A DNA stretch of 64,000 bases from Methylicorpusculum oleiharenae. Lineage in GTDB: Bacteria > Pseudomonadota > Gammaproteobacteria > Methylococcales > Methylomonadaceae. The stretch lies in NCBI RefSeq assembly GCF_009828925.2, contig NZ_WUTY02000001.1, forward strand, positions 1,208,492 to 1,272,491, read 5' to 3'. Under the pieces are notes generated by a model that searched no databases, was not told the origin of the DNA, and saw nothing but the letters and a program-made list of their open reading frames with translations. Positions 18,002-26,356 of the stretch are shown here, one piece after another. The translations under genes and the position numbers were made by a program. Positions within the stretch are counted from its first letter, which is position 1; each line of letters opens with the position of its first letter.

Positions 18002-18793
18002 TTAATGCAGGGTCGCAATAACCATAGGACATCCGTTCATTTGAGGGTGTCTGGTAACCATTACTTTAAATCCGAAGGTATATTGAATCAAAGAGGGCCG
18101 TAAAATTTTCTCGGGTATATCAAGGTCGATAATCTTTCCGTTTTTAAGCATCGCGATTTGGTCGGCATACATCGCTGCCAAATTGAGGTCGTGCAAAATA
18201 GCGATCACTGCGATTCCCTGAGTTTTCGCCAGTTGAAGCGCAATCCTCAGAATGCTGTGTTGGTGGGCAAGATCGAGGGCCGATGTCGGCTCGTCCAGAA
18301 ACAAGTAACGCGCTTGATCATTGCCTGATCCCCAAATTTGTGCCAGAACCCTGGCAAACTGGACACGCTGTTTTTCTCCTCCGGAGAGTTGGGTGTACTT
18401 CCGATTGCGAAGCACTTCAATACCGCAGGCCGAAAGTGCTTCACTCACCACCCATTCATCGCGGCAAAGGTCTCGTTTATCCGAGTGCGGACTCCGGCCC
18501 ATCATAACCACTTCATGGACGGTCAAAGGGAAAGCAAGACTGGAGCTTTGCGGCAAAATGCCTCTGATTTTAGCTAATTCGGCGCGTCGCCAGTCGGGTA
18601 AGGCCTTGCTGTTCATGGAGATGTGGCCTTCATAGGTGGGCAGATCGCCGCACAAGGCTTTCATCAGCGTTGATTTGCCTGCTCCATTGGGGCCGGCGAT
18701 CGCTAGAAATTTTCCTGGCGATACCGTTAAGGAGATGTTTTTGATGATGGGCGCACGGCCCAGCGTCACACTGATGTTGTTTGCTTGTAACAT
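18002..18793 (-). CDS. hmuV: Heme ABC transporter ATP-binding protein
   Basis: The 263-residue ATPase has Walker A GPNGAGKST (~34-42), signature LSGGEKQRV, Walker B YLFLDEPTSALD and switch His in AILHDLNLAA. It matches the heme/siderophore FecE-HmuV family. It powers heme import from periplasm to cytoplasm with the HmuU permease, whose stop lies one base upstream. It is the last gene of the reverse-strand heme operon. Confidence 0.93.
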   Translation of the reverse strand: MLQANNISVTLGRAPIIKNISLTVSPGKFLAIAGPNGAGKSTLMKALCGDLPTYEGHISMNSKALPDWRRAELAKIRGILPQSSSLAFPLTVHEVVMMGRSPHSDKRDLCRDEWVVSEALSACGIEVLRNRKYTQLSGGEKQRVQFARVLAQIWGSGNDQARYLFLDEPTSALDLAHQHSILRIALQLAKTQGIAVIAILHDLNLAAMYADQIAMLKNGKIIDLDIPEKILRPSLIQYTFGFKVMVTRHPQMNGCPMVIATLH

Positions 18794-18794
18794 G

Positions 18795-19892
18795 TTAATC
18801 GCCCATGAGTTTGAGCCGGAGTAATAGCCACAGGAAGAAGGGGCTACCCAATAAGCCGGTGATTATTCCGATAGGCATTTCGGCTGGAGCAGCAACACTG
18901 CGCGCCAGAAGATCGGCACTCAGCAGCAGGGTTGCCCCTAGCAAAGCTGAACCGGGAACCAAAATACGATGATCTGGCCCCAGCCACAATCTCAGCACAT
19001 GAGGTGTGACCAGCCCTATGAACCCAATGATGCCCGACAGCGCTACCGATACGCCCACTCCCAGCGCTACTAAAATGATGACTACGGTTTTGACGGTTTC
19101 TACAGGAAAGCCCAAATGACCGGCTTCAGCTTCGCCCAACAACAAGGCATTGAGTGCGCGAGATAACATCGGCAGCATGATCAGCGGCAATAAAAAAAAA
19201 GGCAGGCCGCTGAGCAATACCGGCCAGGTCATTCCGCCAAGACTGCCCATGCTCCAAAAAGTCAGGGTTCGTAATTGCTCGTCATTGGCAAGATAGACCA
19301 GTAAGCCGGTTACCGAACCCGACAAGGCATTGATAGCAATGCCGGCCAGCAGCAAGGTGGAGATGTTGACGGTGCCGTTGACTGTGGCTAGCCGGTAAAC
19401 CAGGAGGGTGACGGCAAAGCCACCTGAAAACGCAGCTAAAGGTAACAGTGTTGTGCCTAACCAGCCAGTCAGAGCCGGTAAAAATAACGGACCTAATATG
19501 ATGACCGAAACAGCTGCCAGGGCGGCGCCACTGGAAATGCCGATCAAGCCGGGATCTGCGAGAGGATTGCGAAATAATCCCTGCATGGCTGCGCCGGAAA
19601 CGGCCAAGGTGCCTCCAACCAACAAACCCAGAACCAGCCTGGGTGAGCGAATCGCAGTTAGTACGGCATGTTGCTCAGGCGTAAAATCCCAGGGTAAATC
19701 AATTCCGGCGGTATGGCCCAGGATGGCAAGGATTTGTAAGGGTTCAATGGTTACTGCACCGGTTCCCAGCGACAACAGACAGGTGATAATCACTAACCCG
19801 GTCAATAACCCTAATGCGTAGTGCCTATCCGATCGCTGAGTCACTTTTTGAGAGTTCGTAGGATTAACTGATTCGATTCGGCCTATGCTCAT
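18795..19892 (-). CDS. hmuU: Heme ABC transporter permease (FecCD family)
   Basis: The 365-residue permease has about ten TM helices. Family signatures are SPRLVLGLLVGGTLAVSGAAMQGLFRNPLADPGLIGISSGAALAAV and a C-terminal GIIGFIGLVTPHVLRLWLGPDHR region containing the loop that contacts the ATPase. It belongs to the FecCD/BtuC family and forms the heme channel with HmuV and HmuT. Its start overlaps the hmuT stop by 4 bases (ATGA), so translation is coupled. Confidence 0.93.
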   Translation of the reverse strand: MSIGRIESVNPTNSQKVTQRSDRHYALGLLTGLVIITCLLSLGTGAVTIEPLQILAILGHTAGIDLPWDFTPEQHAVLTAIRSPRLVLGLLVGGTLAVSGAAMQGLFRNPLADPGLIGISSGAALAAVSVIILGPLFLPALTGWLGTTLLPLAAFSGGFAVTLLVYRLATVNGTVNISTLLLAGIAINALSGSVTGLLVYLANDEQLRTLTFWSMGSLGGMTWPVLLSGLPFFLLPLIMLPMLSRALNALLLGEAEAGHLGFPVETVKTVVIILVALGVGVSVALSGIIGFIGLVTPHVLRLWLGPDHRILVPGSALLGATLLLSADLLARSVAAPAEMPIGIITGLLGSPFFLWLLLRLKLMGD

Positions 19893-20830
19893 AATCCAGA
19901 TTTTAAAACTGAAAAACTTTGGATTTGGCGGCTTAAATCCAAGGCAGCTTGACCGGTTCTAGGGCCGAAACCCAGTAAAAAGAGTGTATCCATGACAATA
20001 ACGCGGTCTTTGTGTCCGGCCGGCGTCAATTTAATGCCGGGTCTATTCAAGAGATTTTCCAGGCCGCCGACAGAGTTGAGGGTTAAATCGGTACACAAAA
20101 TGATGTCGGGTGCAGCTGTTATCAACGCTTCAGTGCTTAGCGGTTTATAGCTGGTAAAGCTGTTCATCGCATTGCTTCCGCCGGCTAACTGAATCATGGC
20201 ATCGGCAGGCGTATCACTGCCGGCCGCCAGCAGATTGCCTTGTGAAACCGTCAATAAAAACAGGATGCGTGGCCGTCGGTCTGAGTGTCCGCGCGTTTTT
20301 TCCAGTGTGTCGAAGTCTTCGCTTAGCCGGGCAAGCAGGGGTTCGCTTTGGTTCTGCTTGTCTACTAGCGCCGCGATATGTCTGATTTTTTTGATGAGAC
20401 CTTCTTTTGAATAGTCTTCCTCTATCGTTTTGACGGGTATGCCTGCAGCGCTGATTTGCTTTAATACAGTTGGTGGGCCTGCCACAGGAGAGATTAACAG
20501 CAAGTCAGGTGCCAGGGATAAAATGCCTTCAGCCGACAAGTTGCGCTGATAGCCCACGCTGGGCAATTTTGTTGCAGCTTCCGGATAGGAGCTGGTAGTG
20601 TCTGTACCTACCAATTGTTGACCTGCGCCCAAGGCATAAAGAATTTCGGTGATCCCGCCTCCTGCAGAGATGATTCGGTGGGCACTGATACGTTCATTTT
20701 CTCCGGTTACCTGAGGCAATTCAGCTGCTTGCACTGATAAGTGCGAACTCAAAAAGAGCGCTGCCGATACTGGCAACACGCTGCACCTCAGTAACATGAA
20801 CAATCGTCGATAGTCTCTCATCGTGATCAA
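19889..20830 (-). CDS. hmuT: Periplasmic heme-binding protein of ABC importer
   Basis: The 313-residue protein has a signal peptide (hydrophobic stretch LLRCSVLPVSAALFLSSHLSVQA) and two lobes of a class III binding protein. The conserved segment ERISAHRIISAGGGITEILYALGAGQQLVGTDTTS and SYPEAATKLPSVGYQRNLSAEGILSLAPDLLL are typical of HmuT/HutB. It delivers heme to HmuUV. Its start overlaps the stop of the HugZ gene by 4 bases. Confidence 0.92.
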   Translation of the reverse strand: MITMRDYRRLFMLLRCSVLPVSAALFLSSHLSVQAAELPQVTGENERISAHRIISAGGGITEILYALGAGQQLVGTDTTSSYPEAATKLPSVGYQRNLSAEGILSLAPDLLLISPVAGPPTVLKQISAAGIPVKTIEEDYSKEGLIKKIRHIAALVDKQNQSEPLLARLSEDFDTLEKTRGHSDRRPRILFLLTVSQGNLLAAGSDTPADAMIQLAGGSNAMNSFTSYKPLSTEALITAAPDIILCTDLTLNSVGGLENLLNRPGIKLTPAGHKDRVIVMDTLFLLGFGPRTGQAALDLSRQIQSFSVLKSGL

Positions 20831-21369
20831 TTTGACTGGCTTGAAGAACGGTTTGAGGCTGTCTTATGGCCCCTATCATTAATGGGGCGAAGCTGGTCCA
20901 TCGCGTCGCCTTCGATAGTGAATGCACGCGCAAAGCCCTGAACAAAATTACCTTTTTGAGGCGTAAGACGGAACAAATGAAAATCCTGTAACTGTTTCAG
21001 GAAATTGATGAACTCACCAAATTTGGCTTCAAACAGTGACATGATTTCTTCGAACGCTTGGCTGTCTCGTGCCACTTCCAGGGCAGTGCATTGATAGGTT
21101 ACGCGTTGCCGTGCAAACAAATTGACGGCTTTGTCTTCATCTTCAATAAACAGCACGCCCGCCAGCCCGCTATGGGCCATATTGCGTGTATGTGCGGCCA
21201 GTTCGCTGACATAGACATAAAAACTGCCTTCGTATTTTACATAGGCTGCATAGCTGGCTTCAGGGAAGCCTGTCGGGCTGACGGTAGCCATCAATAAGCT
21301 GTTAAACCGTTCCGGCAGTTGTTGGCAATTCTCGAGAACTTCGTTCATATCAATCGTTTTGTCTTTCAT
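20827..21369 (-). CDS. hugZ: HugZ/HutZ-family heme oxygenase
   Basis: The 180-residue protein has a split-barrel flavin/heme fold of the pyridoxamine-5'-phosphate-oxidase-like superfamily. FNSLLMATVSPTGFPEASYAAYV at the N-terminus, YVYVSELAAHTRNM, GVLFIEDE and the C-terminal FRLTPQKGNFVQGFARAFTIEGDAMDQL, including the conserved GxGxA-like heme-binding end, match HugZ/HutZ. Family members degrade heme to release iron. It sits between hmuS and hmuT, which fits. The symbol rests on family similarity. Confidence 0.88.
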   Translation of the reverse strand: MKDKTIDMNEVLENCQQLPERFNSLLMATVSPTGFPEASYAAYVKYEGSFYVYVSELAAHTRNMAHSGLAGVLFIEDEDKAVNLFARQRVTYQCTALEVARDSQAFEEIMSLFEAKFGEFINFLKQLQDFHLFRLTPQKGNFVQGFARAFTIEGDAMDQLRPINDRGHKTASNRSSSQSN

Positions 21370-21516
21370 CTGGGGTTTCCTGGTTACTCAGTAAGGGCTG
21401 AATCGTTTGTCTCTTTAGTCAGCTGCGGTCGGTAAGTGATGAGGATAGTACTGTTATAAATAAGCCTGTATTCGTATGCAGAGCTAAAAGTTAGGGCGCC
21501 GTAATTTCAAAGACGC

Positions 21517-22596
21517 TTATCTTAACCGGCTTCCTCCGCTAACCTCCTCGCTAATCAAGTCGTTCCATAGGTTCATGCTGCCCGTTTCTTGGTCGGCGTT
21601 AAGTAACATCAACGCGATGATCTGATGATTGGCATCGACGAACTCAAGGATCTTCAGCACCTGTTTTTCATCGGTGCTTTGAGTCTTCACTCTAAAGCCG
21701 GACATGGCTTCCGTGTTCAGGTGGAGGCTAAAATGCTCGTCCAAAATGTTAAACCAAGGTCCGGTGATCCGGATATTATGGATGGGGCCTTGATAAACCT
21801 GAATGCATCCGAAATTTCTAACGCAGATGCTGATGCTCAAACCCTGCGCTGCTATTTTGTTTAAAAGAGGTTCTAATAAATCGGGTGTCAGAAAATCGAG
21901 GGTTGATGTGTCAGTTTCAACTTGGTTAGACACTATGCCCATGGTCATCAGGCCGGTATAAAAATCTTCGCTATCTCTGTGGCGATGCATTGTCTGCGTT
22001 ACGCATCGGGAGTTGAATGTGGCGATGTTAAACCGGGTAAAGCGAGGCGGCGAGTCAATTGTTTGATGCTGGGATTGATCGGCGGATGTCAGTTGCTTGA
22101 CCAGTGCATGGTACCTACTTAAATCACTGTCCGCCGTCATATAAATTTTATGAATTGCCGAGCCGTCAGCCGCAAAAAATTGCAGGCTGAAGCGAGTTTC
22201 GTTGAGGGACGGTTCCATCACGCCAAAAGCGGCATGAATCACTTGGGGCAATAACTGTAAATTAGCGGCGTCGCTCTTTACTCGGCAGCCTTCATCTGAA
22301 TGGTGAATTACAGTATAAAGTCCGGTTGTTTCATGCACGGCAAAGTCATTTCGTGTCAAAGCCATGACGGTGCCTATTGTCGGTAATGCCTTAAATATCT
22401 CCGGCCAATCCAGGTTAAGCCGCGTCACTGTGCTGCCGCATCCCGTTGCAAGCAGTTCCGCTTCGCTCACATTCAGCGTTGCTGCTGCTTCCCTGATTCG
22501 CAGGCGCGGGATGGCAAGACACAGTTCAGTCCATTCTTGTTTAAGAGCCTGAGGTGAGTAGGGGTCGGTGTAGATGGGATTTAAATTCATGAGCAT
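21517..22596 (-). CDS. hmuS: Hemin-degrading factor, HmuS/ChuS family
   Basis: The 359-residue protein has two tandem HemS/ChuX-like repeats. The first contains LRIREAAATLNVSEAELLATGCGS and LTRNDFAVHETTGLY. The second contains SICVRNFGCIQVYQGPIHNIRITGPWFNILDEHFSLHLN, where the conserved NFGCIQVYQG...GPWFNVLD pattern is diagnostic. It handles or breaks down cytoplasmic heme delivered by HmuTUV. A second Met two codons in is an equally good start. It overlaps the end of the upstream 125-residue gene by 10 bases. Presence beside HugZ gives two candidate heme-degrading routes. Confidence 0.92.
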   Translation of the reverse strand: MLMNLNPIYTDPYSPQALKQEWTELCLAIPRLRIREAAATLNVSEAELLATGCGSTVTRLNLDWPEIFKALPTIGTVMALTRNDFAVHETTGLYTVIHHSDEGCRVKSDAANLQLLPQVIHAAFGVMEPSLNETRFSLQFFAADGSAIHKIYMTADSDLSRYHALVKQLTSADQSQHQTIDSPPRFTRFNIATFNSRCVTQTMHRHRDSEDFYTGLMTMGIVSNQVETDTSTLDFLTPDLLEPLLNKIAAQGLSISICVRNFGCIQVYQGPIHNIRITGPWFNILDEHFSLHLNTEAMSGFRVKTQSTDEKQVLKILEFVDANHQIIALMLLNADQETGSMNLWNDLISEEVSGGSRLR

Positions 22597-22964
22597 GATC
22601 TCTGATCAGTAAAAATGCAGTTGTGTAAACACATAATCCGGACGCACTGTTTTGAGTCGGGATCCAGCGGGTATAAATCTGCGGCGCATAGGTGATGATG
22701 TGCCAATAACTGCTGAATTTTTTCAGGCCTAATAGCCACCTGTATCCGTTTTTCATCCGAATGGGACGGTGTGTTTGTCTTTTTTTCTCGTATCCATTTA
22801 AGCGATAGGTAAGGCTGCCAAAGCCTGGAAAGTCTAAGGACGATGCTATTGCCAGTTGCCTTTAATAAATCAAGTCCACCCTTTTTGGGACTGGATGATG
22901 ATTTTCTTATTGTCTGAACCGGTTGCGCAACATTAGAAAATAATTGGAAATCAGCTTTAAACAT
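22587..22964 (-). CDS. Small hypothetical protein heading the heme import operon
   Basis: The 125-residue basic protein has no assigned family. The N-terminal ~70 residues are Ser/Lys-rich. The C-terminal part (KRIQVAIRPEKIQQLLAHHHLCAADLYPLD) contains three consecutive His and two downstream Cys pairs, so metal or heme binding is conceivable. It overlaps hmuS by 10 bases and follows a Fur-like site, so it is likely iron-repressed. In position it resembles HemP-type leader genes of heme operons, but the sequence does not match HemP clearly. Confidence 0.6.
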   Translation of the reverse strand: MFKADFQLFSNVAQPVQTIRKSSSSPKKGGLDLLKATGNSIVLRLSRLWQPYLSLKWIREKKTNTPSHSDEKRIQVAIRPEKIQQLLAHHHLCAADLYPLDPDSKQCVRIMCLHNCIFTDQRSCS

Positions 22965-23035
22965 GATGGTTACCCTACAAAGCTAAAAATCTACCGCTGT
23001 CCTTATGAATTAGGAACGGTTTGAATTTATACTAA

Positions 23036-23050
23036 TGCGAATCATTCCTA
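23036..23050 (-). promoter_or_regulatory. Candidate Fur box of the heme import operon
   Basis: TGCGAATCATTCCTA shows the 7-1-7 Fur pattern with a strong core (GAATCATTC) but matches the consensus at only 9 of 14 half-site positions. It lies about 70 bases upstream of the first gene of the reverse-strand heme operon. Context makes it credible. Confidence 0.5.
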
Positions 23051-23177
23051 TTTGCAAGAGAAAGAATAATAATTTGATTCCTCTTTGTCTAATCTGAAAA
23101 GCTGCAAGTGTTCTGATTGTCCAAAAAGTTATCAAAATTTTTGCAGACACATCCCTGCCAGTTACGGATAATGGCTT

Positions 23178-24608
23178 ATGAATATTATTAATCCTACTCT
23201 CTCTTCCTCGTCCCCAGTTAGCGCTGCAGGCCGCTCATTTAACGAATTACCACTGCCGGAAGCTATGCTGGCGACGCTGCAGCAGCTTGAATACCTGAGC
23301 ATGACACCGATTCAGGCCGCCAGTCTGCCGATTACGCTGGCGGGTCACGATTTGATAGCTCAAGCCAAGACGGGTAGCGGCAAGACGGCAGCATTTGCAT
23401 TGACGCTATTGAACAACCTGAATCCGCGCCGTTTTGCGGTGCAAGCAATGGTTTTGTGCCCGACACGTGAACTGGCCGATCAGGTTACTCAGGAAATCCG
23501 CCGTTTGGCCCGATCTGCGGACAACATCAAAATACTGTCTTTGTGCGGTGGGACTACGATGCGGCCGCAGATGACGAGTCTGGAGCACGGGGCGCACATC
23601 GTTGTCGGAACTCCGGGCCGGATCATGGATCATCTGCAGCGGGCCAGTCTGAATCTGGAAGCACTTAATACGCTGGTACTCGATGAGGCCGATCGTATGC
23701 TCGATATGGGCTTTTACGACGATATCGCTTATGTAGCCAAGCGTTGTCCTGCCGGACGTCAGACCTTGTTATTCTCGGCGACTTATCCCGAGGGAATTGA
23801 CCGGCTGGCAAAACAATTCCAGCGTAATCCTCAGGAAGTGAAACTGTTGGAACAGCATGAGGACAGCAAAATTCGCCAGCGTTTTTACGAGATCAAAAAC
23901 GAGGAGAGGTTGCAAGCTGTTGGCATTTTGCTGAGACATTATCGCCCGGTTAGCACGCTGGCTTTCTGTAACACCAAACAACAATGTCGTGACTTACTGG
24001 ATGTATTGCATAAACAGGGCTTTCATGCACTGACTTTAAACGGCGATCTTGAACAACGCGAGCGTGATCAGGTGCTGATCCAGTTTGCCAATCGCAGTTG
24101 TTCGGTGCTGGTGGCGACTGATGTTGCTGCGCGCGGCCTGGATATTAACCAACTTGAAGCGGTCATCAATGTCGATGTGACGCCTGATCCTGAAATTCAT
24201 ATCCATCGTATTGGCCGCACCGGCCGTGCCGAGGAAAATGGCTGGGCATTGAGCCTGTGTAGTCCTTCAGAATGGAACCGGGTCAACGCGATCGCAAAAA
24301 TGACCCACAGCGAGCCGGAGTGGCACAGTCTTGCATCATTGGAAAGCGGGGGAGACAGCTCGCTGTTGCCGCCCATGGTAACGCTGTTGATTCTGGGTGG
24401 ACGCAAAGAAAAAATCCGTCCCGGCGATGTGTTGGGCGCGCTTACCGGTGAAGCCGGATTCACCCGTGAGCAAGTCGGTAAAATCACGATAACCGATCAA
24501 ACCACGTTTGTGGCTGTTGCCCGCGATATTGCCCGAGAAGCGGTTCGCAAGTTGTCGGCAGGTAAGATCAAGGGCAAAAAAGTAAAAGTCCGGATATTGA
24601 AGGACTAA
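23178..24608 (+). CDS. dbpA: DEAD-box RNA helicase DbpA
   Basis: The 476-residue protein carries the full DEAD-box set: Q motif FNELPLPEAMLATLQQLEYLSMTPIQ, Walker A AKTGSGKT, Ia PTRELADQV, GG, TPGR, DEAD (LVLDEADRMLDMG), SAT (LFSAT), and the helicase C motifs VATDVAARGLD and HRIGRTGR. The C-terminal ~75 residues form the DbpA RNA-recognition domain (TLLILGGRKEKIRPGDVLGALTGEAG), which binds the 23S rRNA hairpin 92 region in E. coli DbpA. Its role is large ribosomal subunit assembly. It is monocistronic; the palindrome at 24649-24701 follows. Confidence 0.95.
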   Translation: MNIINPTLSSSSPVSAAGRSFNELPLPEAMLATLQQLEYLSMTPIQAASLPITLAGHDLIAQAKTGSGKTAAFALTLLNNLNPRRFAVQAMVLCPTRELADQVTQEIRRLARSADNIKILSLCGGTTMRPQMTSLEHGAHIVVGTPGRIMDHLQRASLNLEALNTLVLDEADRMLDMGFYDDIAYVAKRCPAGRQTLLFSATYPEGIDRLAKQFQRNPQEVKLLEQHEDSKIRQRFYEIKNEERLQAVGILLRHYRPVSTLAFCNTKQQCRDLLDVLHKQGFHALTLNGDLEQRERDQVLIQFANRSCSVLVATDVAARGLDINQLEAVINVDVTPDPEIHIHRIGRTGRAEENGWALSLCSPSEWNRVNAIAKMTHSEPEWHSLASLESGGDSSLLPPMVTLLILGGRKEKIRPGDVLGALTGEAGFTREQVGKITITDQTTFVAVARDIAREAVRKLSAGKIKGKKVKVRILKD

Positions 24609-24648
24609 GTTAATGCCATTCGCAATGAATCGATAGGCAGGATTGCAG

Positions 24649-24701
24649 GAGCGGGCCATGCCCGCGACCTAAGCGGGTTCAATCGCGGGTATGGCCCGCT
24701 C
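24649..24701. repeat. Palindromic repeat after dbpA
   Basis: GAGCGGGCCATGCCCGCGA (24649-24667) and TCGCGGGTATGGCCCGCTC (24683-24701) are inverted repeats matching at 18 of 19 positions around a 15-base spacer. Each arm is itself partly palindromic. It is a REP-like element that may also end dbpA transcription, though no T tract follows. Confidence 0.65.
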
Positions 24702-24813
24702 ATACAAAATAAGCTTAAATTAACGGCAGTGGTGTTGGCCCCATCTCAAGTTGTCCCGTTCTACAAGTAAAGCCGCTAAAATAAAACTTGTTTTGTTTCG
24801 GCAGGAGAGATTT

Positions 24814-26142
24814 ATGAGTCAGCGCCTGAGAGCATCCAATAAAGAAATAGTGGGCTGGGCGATGTTTGATTTCGCTAACCAGGCCTATACCCTATTGATC
24901 ATAACGGTCGTATTCGGTGATCTGTTCACCCGGGTTATCGTCGGCGATGCGCCCGACTATCGCCTCGGTAATTTTCTTTGGAGCCTATCACTGGCTTTAG
25001 GTTATTTGGGGGTGGTCATTCTTTCGCCGATTGCCGGTGCCGTGATGGATTACACGGCCAGCAAAAAACGCTTTTTATTTGCCAGCTATCTGCTGACAGT
25101 GGTGAGTACCGGCGCGCTTTATTTTGTGGCTCCGGGTTATGCCTGGCTGGGTGTGTTGCTGTTGATCGTTTCCAATTTTGCCTATTCGATAGGCGAAGCC
25201 TTTATTGCCGCTTTTTTGCCCGAACTCGGACCTCCTGAGGATCTGGGGAAGATTTCCGGATTTGGTTGGGCGCTAGGTTATATAGGCGGTATGGTCTCGG
25301 CTGTTTTCGTCTTATTGGTTCTGGGCGAGGTGAGTGCTGAAAATTTCGAGAGCATTCGCTGGGTTGGGCCCTGGGCTGCTTTTTTCGTCTTTGTTACGGC
25401 TATCCCTACTTTTTTATGGGTCAGGGAACGTGGCGTGTCCAGACCTTTGCCGCCTGGAATCGGCTATTTGCGATTAGGCATCAGTCGAGTGCGTTCCACG
25501 ATTGCGCATATCAAGGATCGCCGCGATCTGGCGGTGCTGCTGGTGTCTATTTTTTTCTCGATGTGCGGCATCTACATCATCATCACTTATGCCTTTATCT
25601 ATGGTGCGCAGATTATCGGCTGGGACGAGCAGGTCAGAACCTGGATGTTTATAATCGTACAGATTACCGCAGCACTTGGCGCGGTAGCTTTCGGCTTTGT
25701 TCAGGATCGCCTCGGAGCCATGTTTACCTACCGTTTGACATTGGTATTATGGATGCTGGCTATCGCGCTGATTTATTTGACCCCTGCGATAAGCGATGCC
25801 CTGCGAACACACTTTGGCGTGGATTGGCAGGCGCAGTATGTCTTTTTGCTGGTAGGGAGTTTGGCGGGTTTGTGCCTAGGTTCCTGTCAGTCATCCACTC
25901 GAACGCTGGTAGGGCTTTTTTCGCCGTTGTCTCGTTCAGCCGAGTATTTCGGGTTTTGGGGCTTGTCGATGAAGCTGGCCGGTATGACCGGTTTATTGGG
26001 TCTTGGGCTGCTGCAGGTACTGGTCGGTCTGAAAAGCGCTATTTTATTCTGTATTGTCTTGTTCGGCGCGGCGTTTTTGTTCAGCCGTCATGTCAATGAG
26101 TCAAGAGGCCGTGCCTTGGCTGAGCAAGCGGATGCCGGGTAA
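24814..26142 (+). CDS. MFS transporter, UMF1/Atg22-like family
   Basis: The 442-residue protein has 12 predicted TM helices. Signatures of the UMF1 (Atg22-like) family are EIVGWAMFDFANQAYTLLIITVVF at the N-terminus, SLALGYLGVVILSPIAGAVMDYTASKKRFL, GFGWALGYIGGMVSAVFVLL and the late LCLGSCQSSTRTLVGLFSPLSRSAEYFGFW. The family exports amino acids or unknown solutes; no substrate is indicated. GGAGAG lies 7 bases before the chosen ATG; an upstream in-frame Met at 24751 lacks this. Confidence 0.88.
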   Translation: MSQRLRASNKEIVGWAMFDFANQAYTLLIITVVFGDLFTRVIVGDAPDYRLGNFLWSLSLALGYLGVVILSPIAGAVMDYTASKKRFLFASYLLTVVSTGALYFVAPGYAWLGVLLLIVSNFAYSIGEAFIAAFLPELGPPEDLGKISGFGWALGYIGGMVSAVFVLLVLGEVSAENFESIRWVGPWAAFFVFVTAIPTFLWVRERGVSRPLPPGIGYLRLGISRVRSTIAHIKDRRDLAVLLVSIFFSMCGIYIIITYAFIYGAQIIGWDEQVRTWMFIIVQITAALGAVAFGFVQDRLGAMFTYRLTLVLWMLAIALIYLTPAISDALRTHFGVDWQAQYVFLLVGSLAGLCLGSCQSSTRTLVGLFSPLSRSAEYFGFWGLSMKLAGMTGLLGLGLLQVLVGLKSAILFCIVLFGAAFLFSRHVNESRGRALAEQADAG

Positions 26143-26226
26143 TTGGATATTGAGTTTCTCTCTGACTCTTTTAGCTATGAAAGTGAGCGATTCTAAGGTG
26201 TTGCGGTTGCTCGACTGACAGGTGTC

Positions 26227-26251
26227 GGCGGCAGGGATTGCCGCCGTCAAG
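26227..26251. repeat. Short palindromic repeat, GGCGGCAGG family, copy 1
   Basis: GGCGGC, a 7-base loop AGGGATT and GCCGCC form a hairpin followed by GTCAAG. A second copy, differing mainly in the loop (AGGGGTT), is at 32645-32669. It lies between the UMF1 gene and the convergent ABC permease gene. Confidence 0.7.
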
Positions 26252-26356
26252 TCTACATGGACGTATATACGGCGTCCTGTCTGACGAGTAACCGCAGCCT
26301 AACCACCAGCACTTTCATATAAGGGGGTGAAGAAATCATCTTCATGACCGTTAGGA

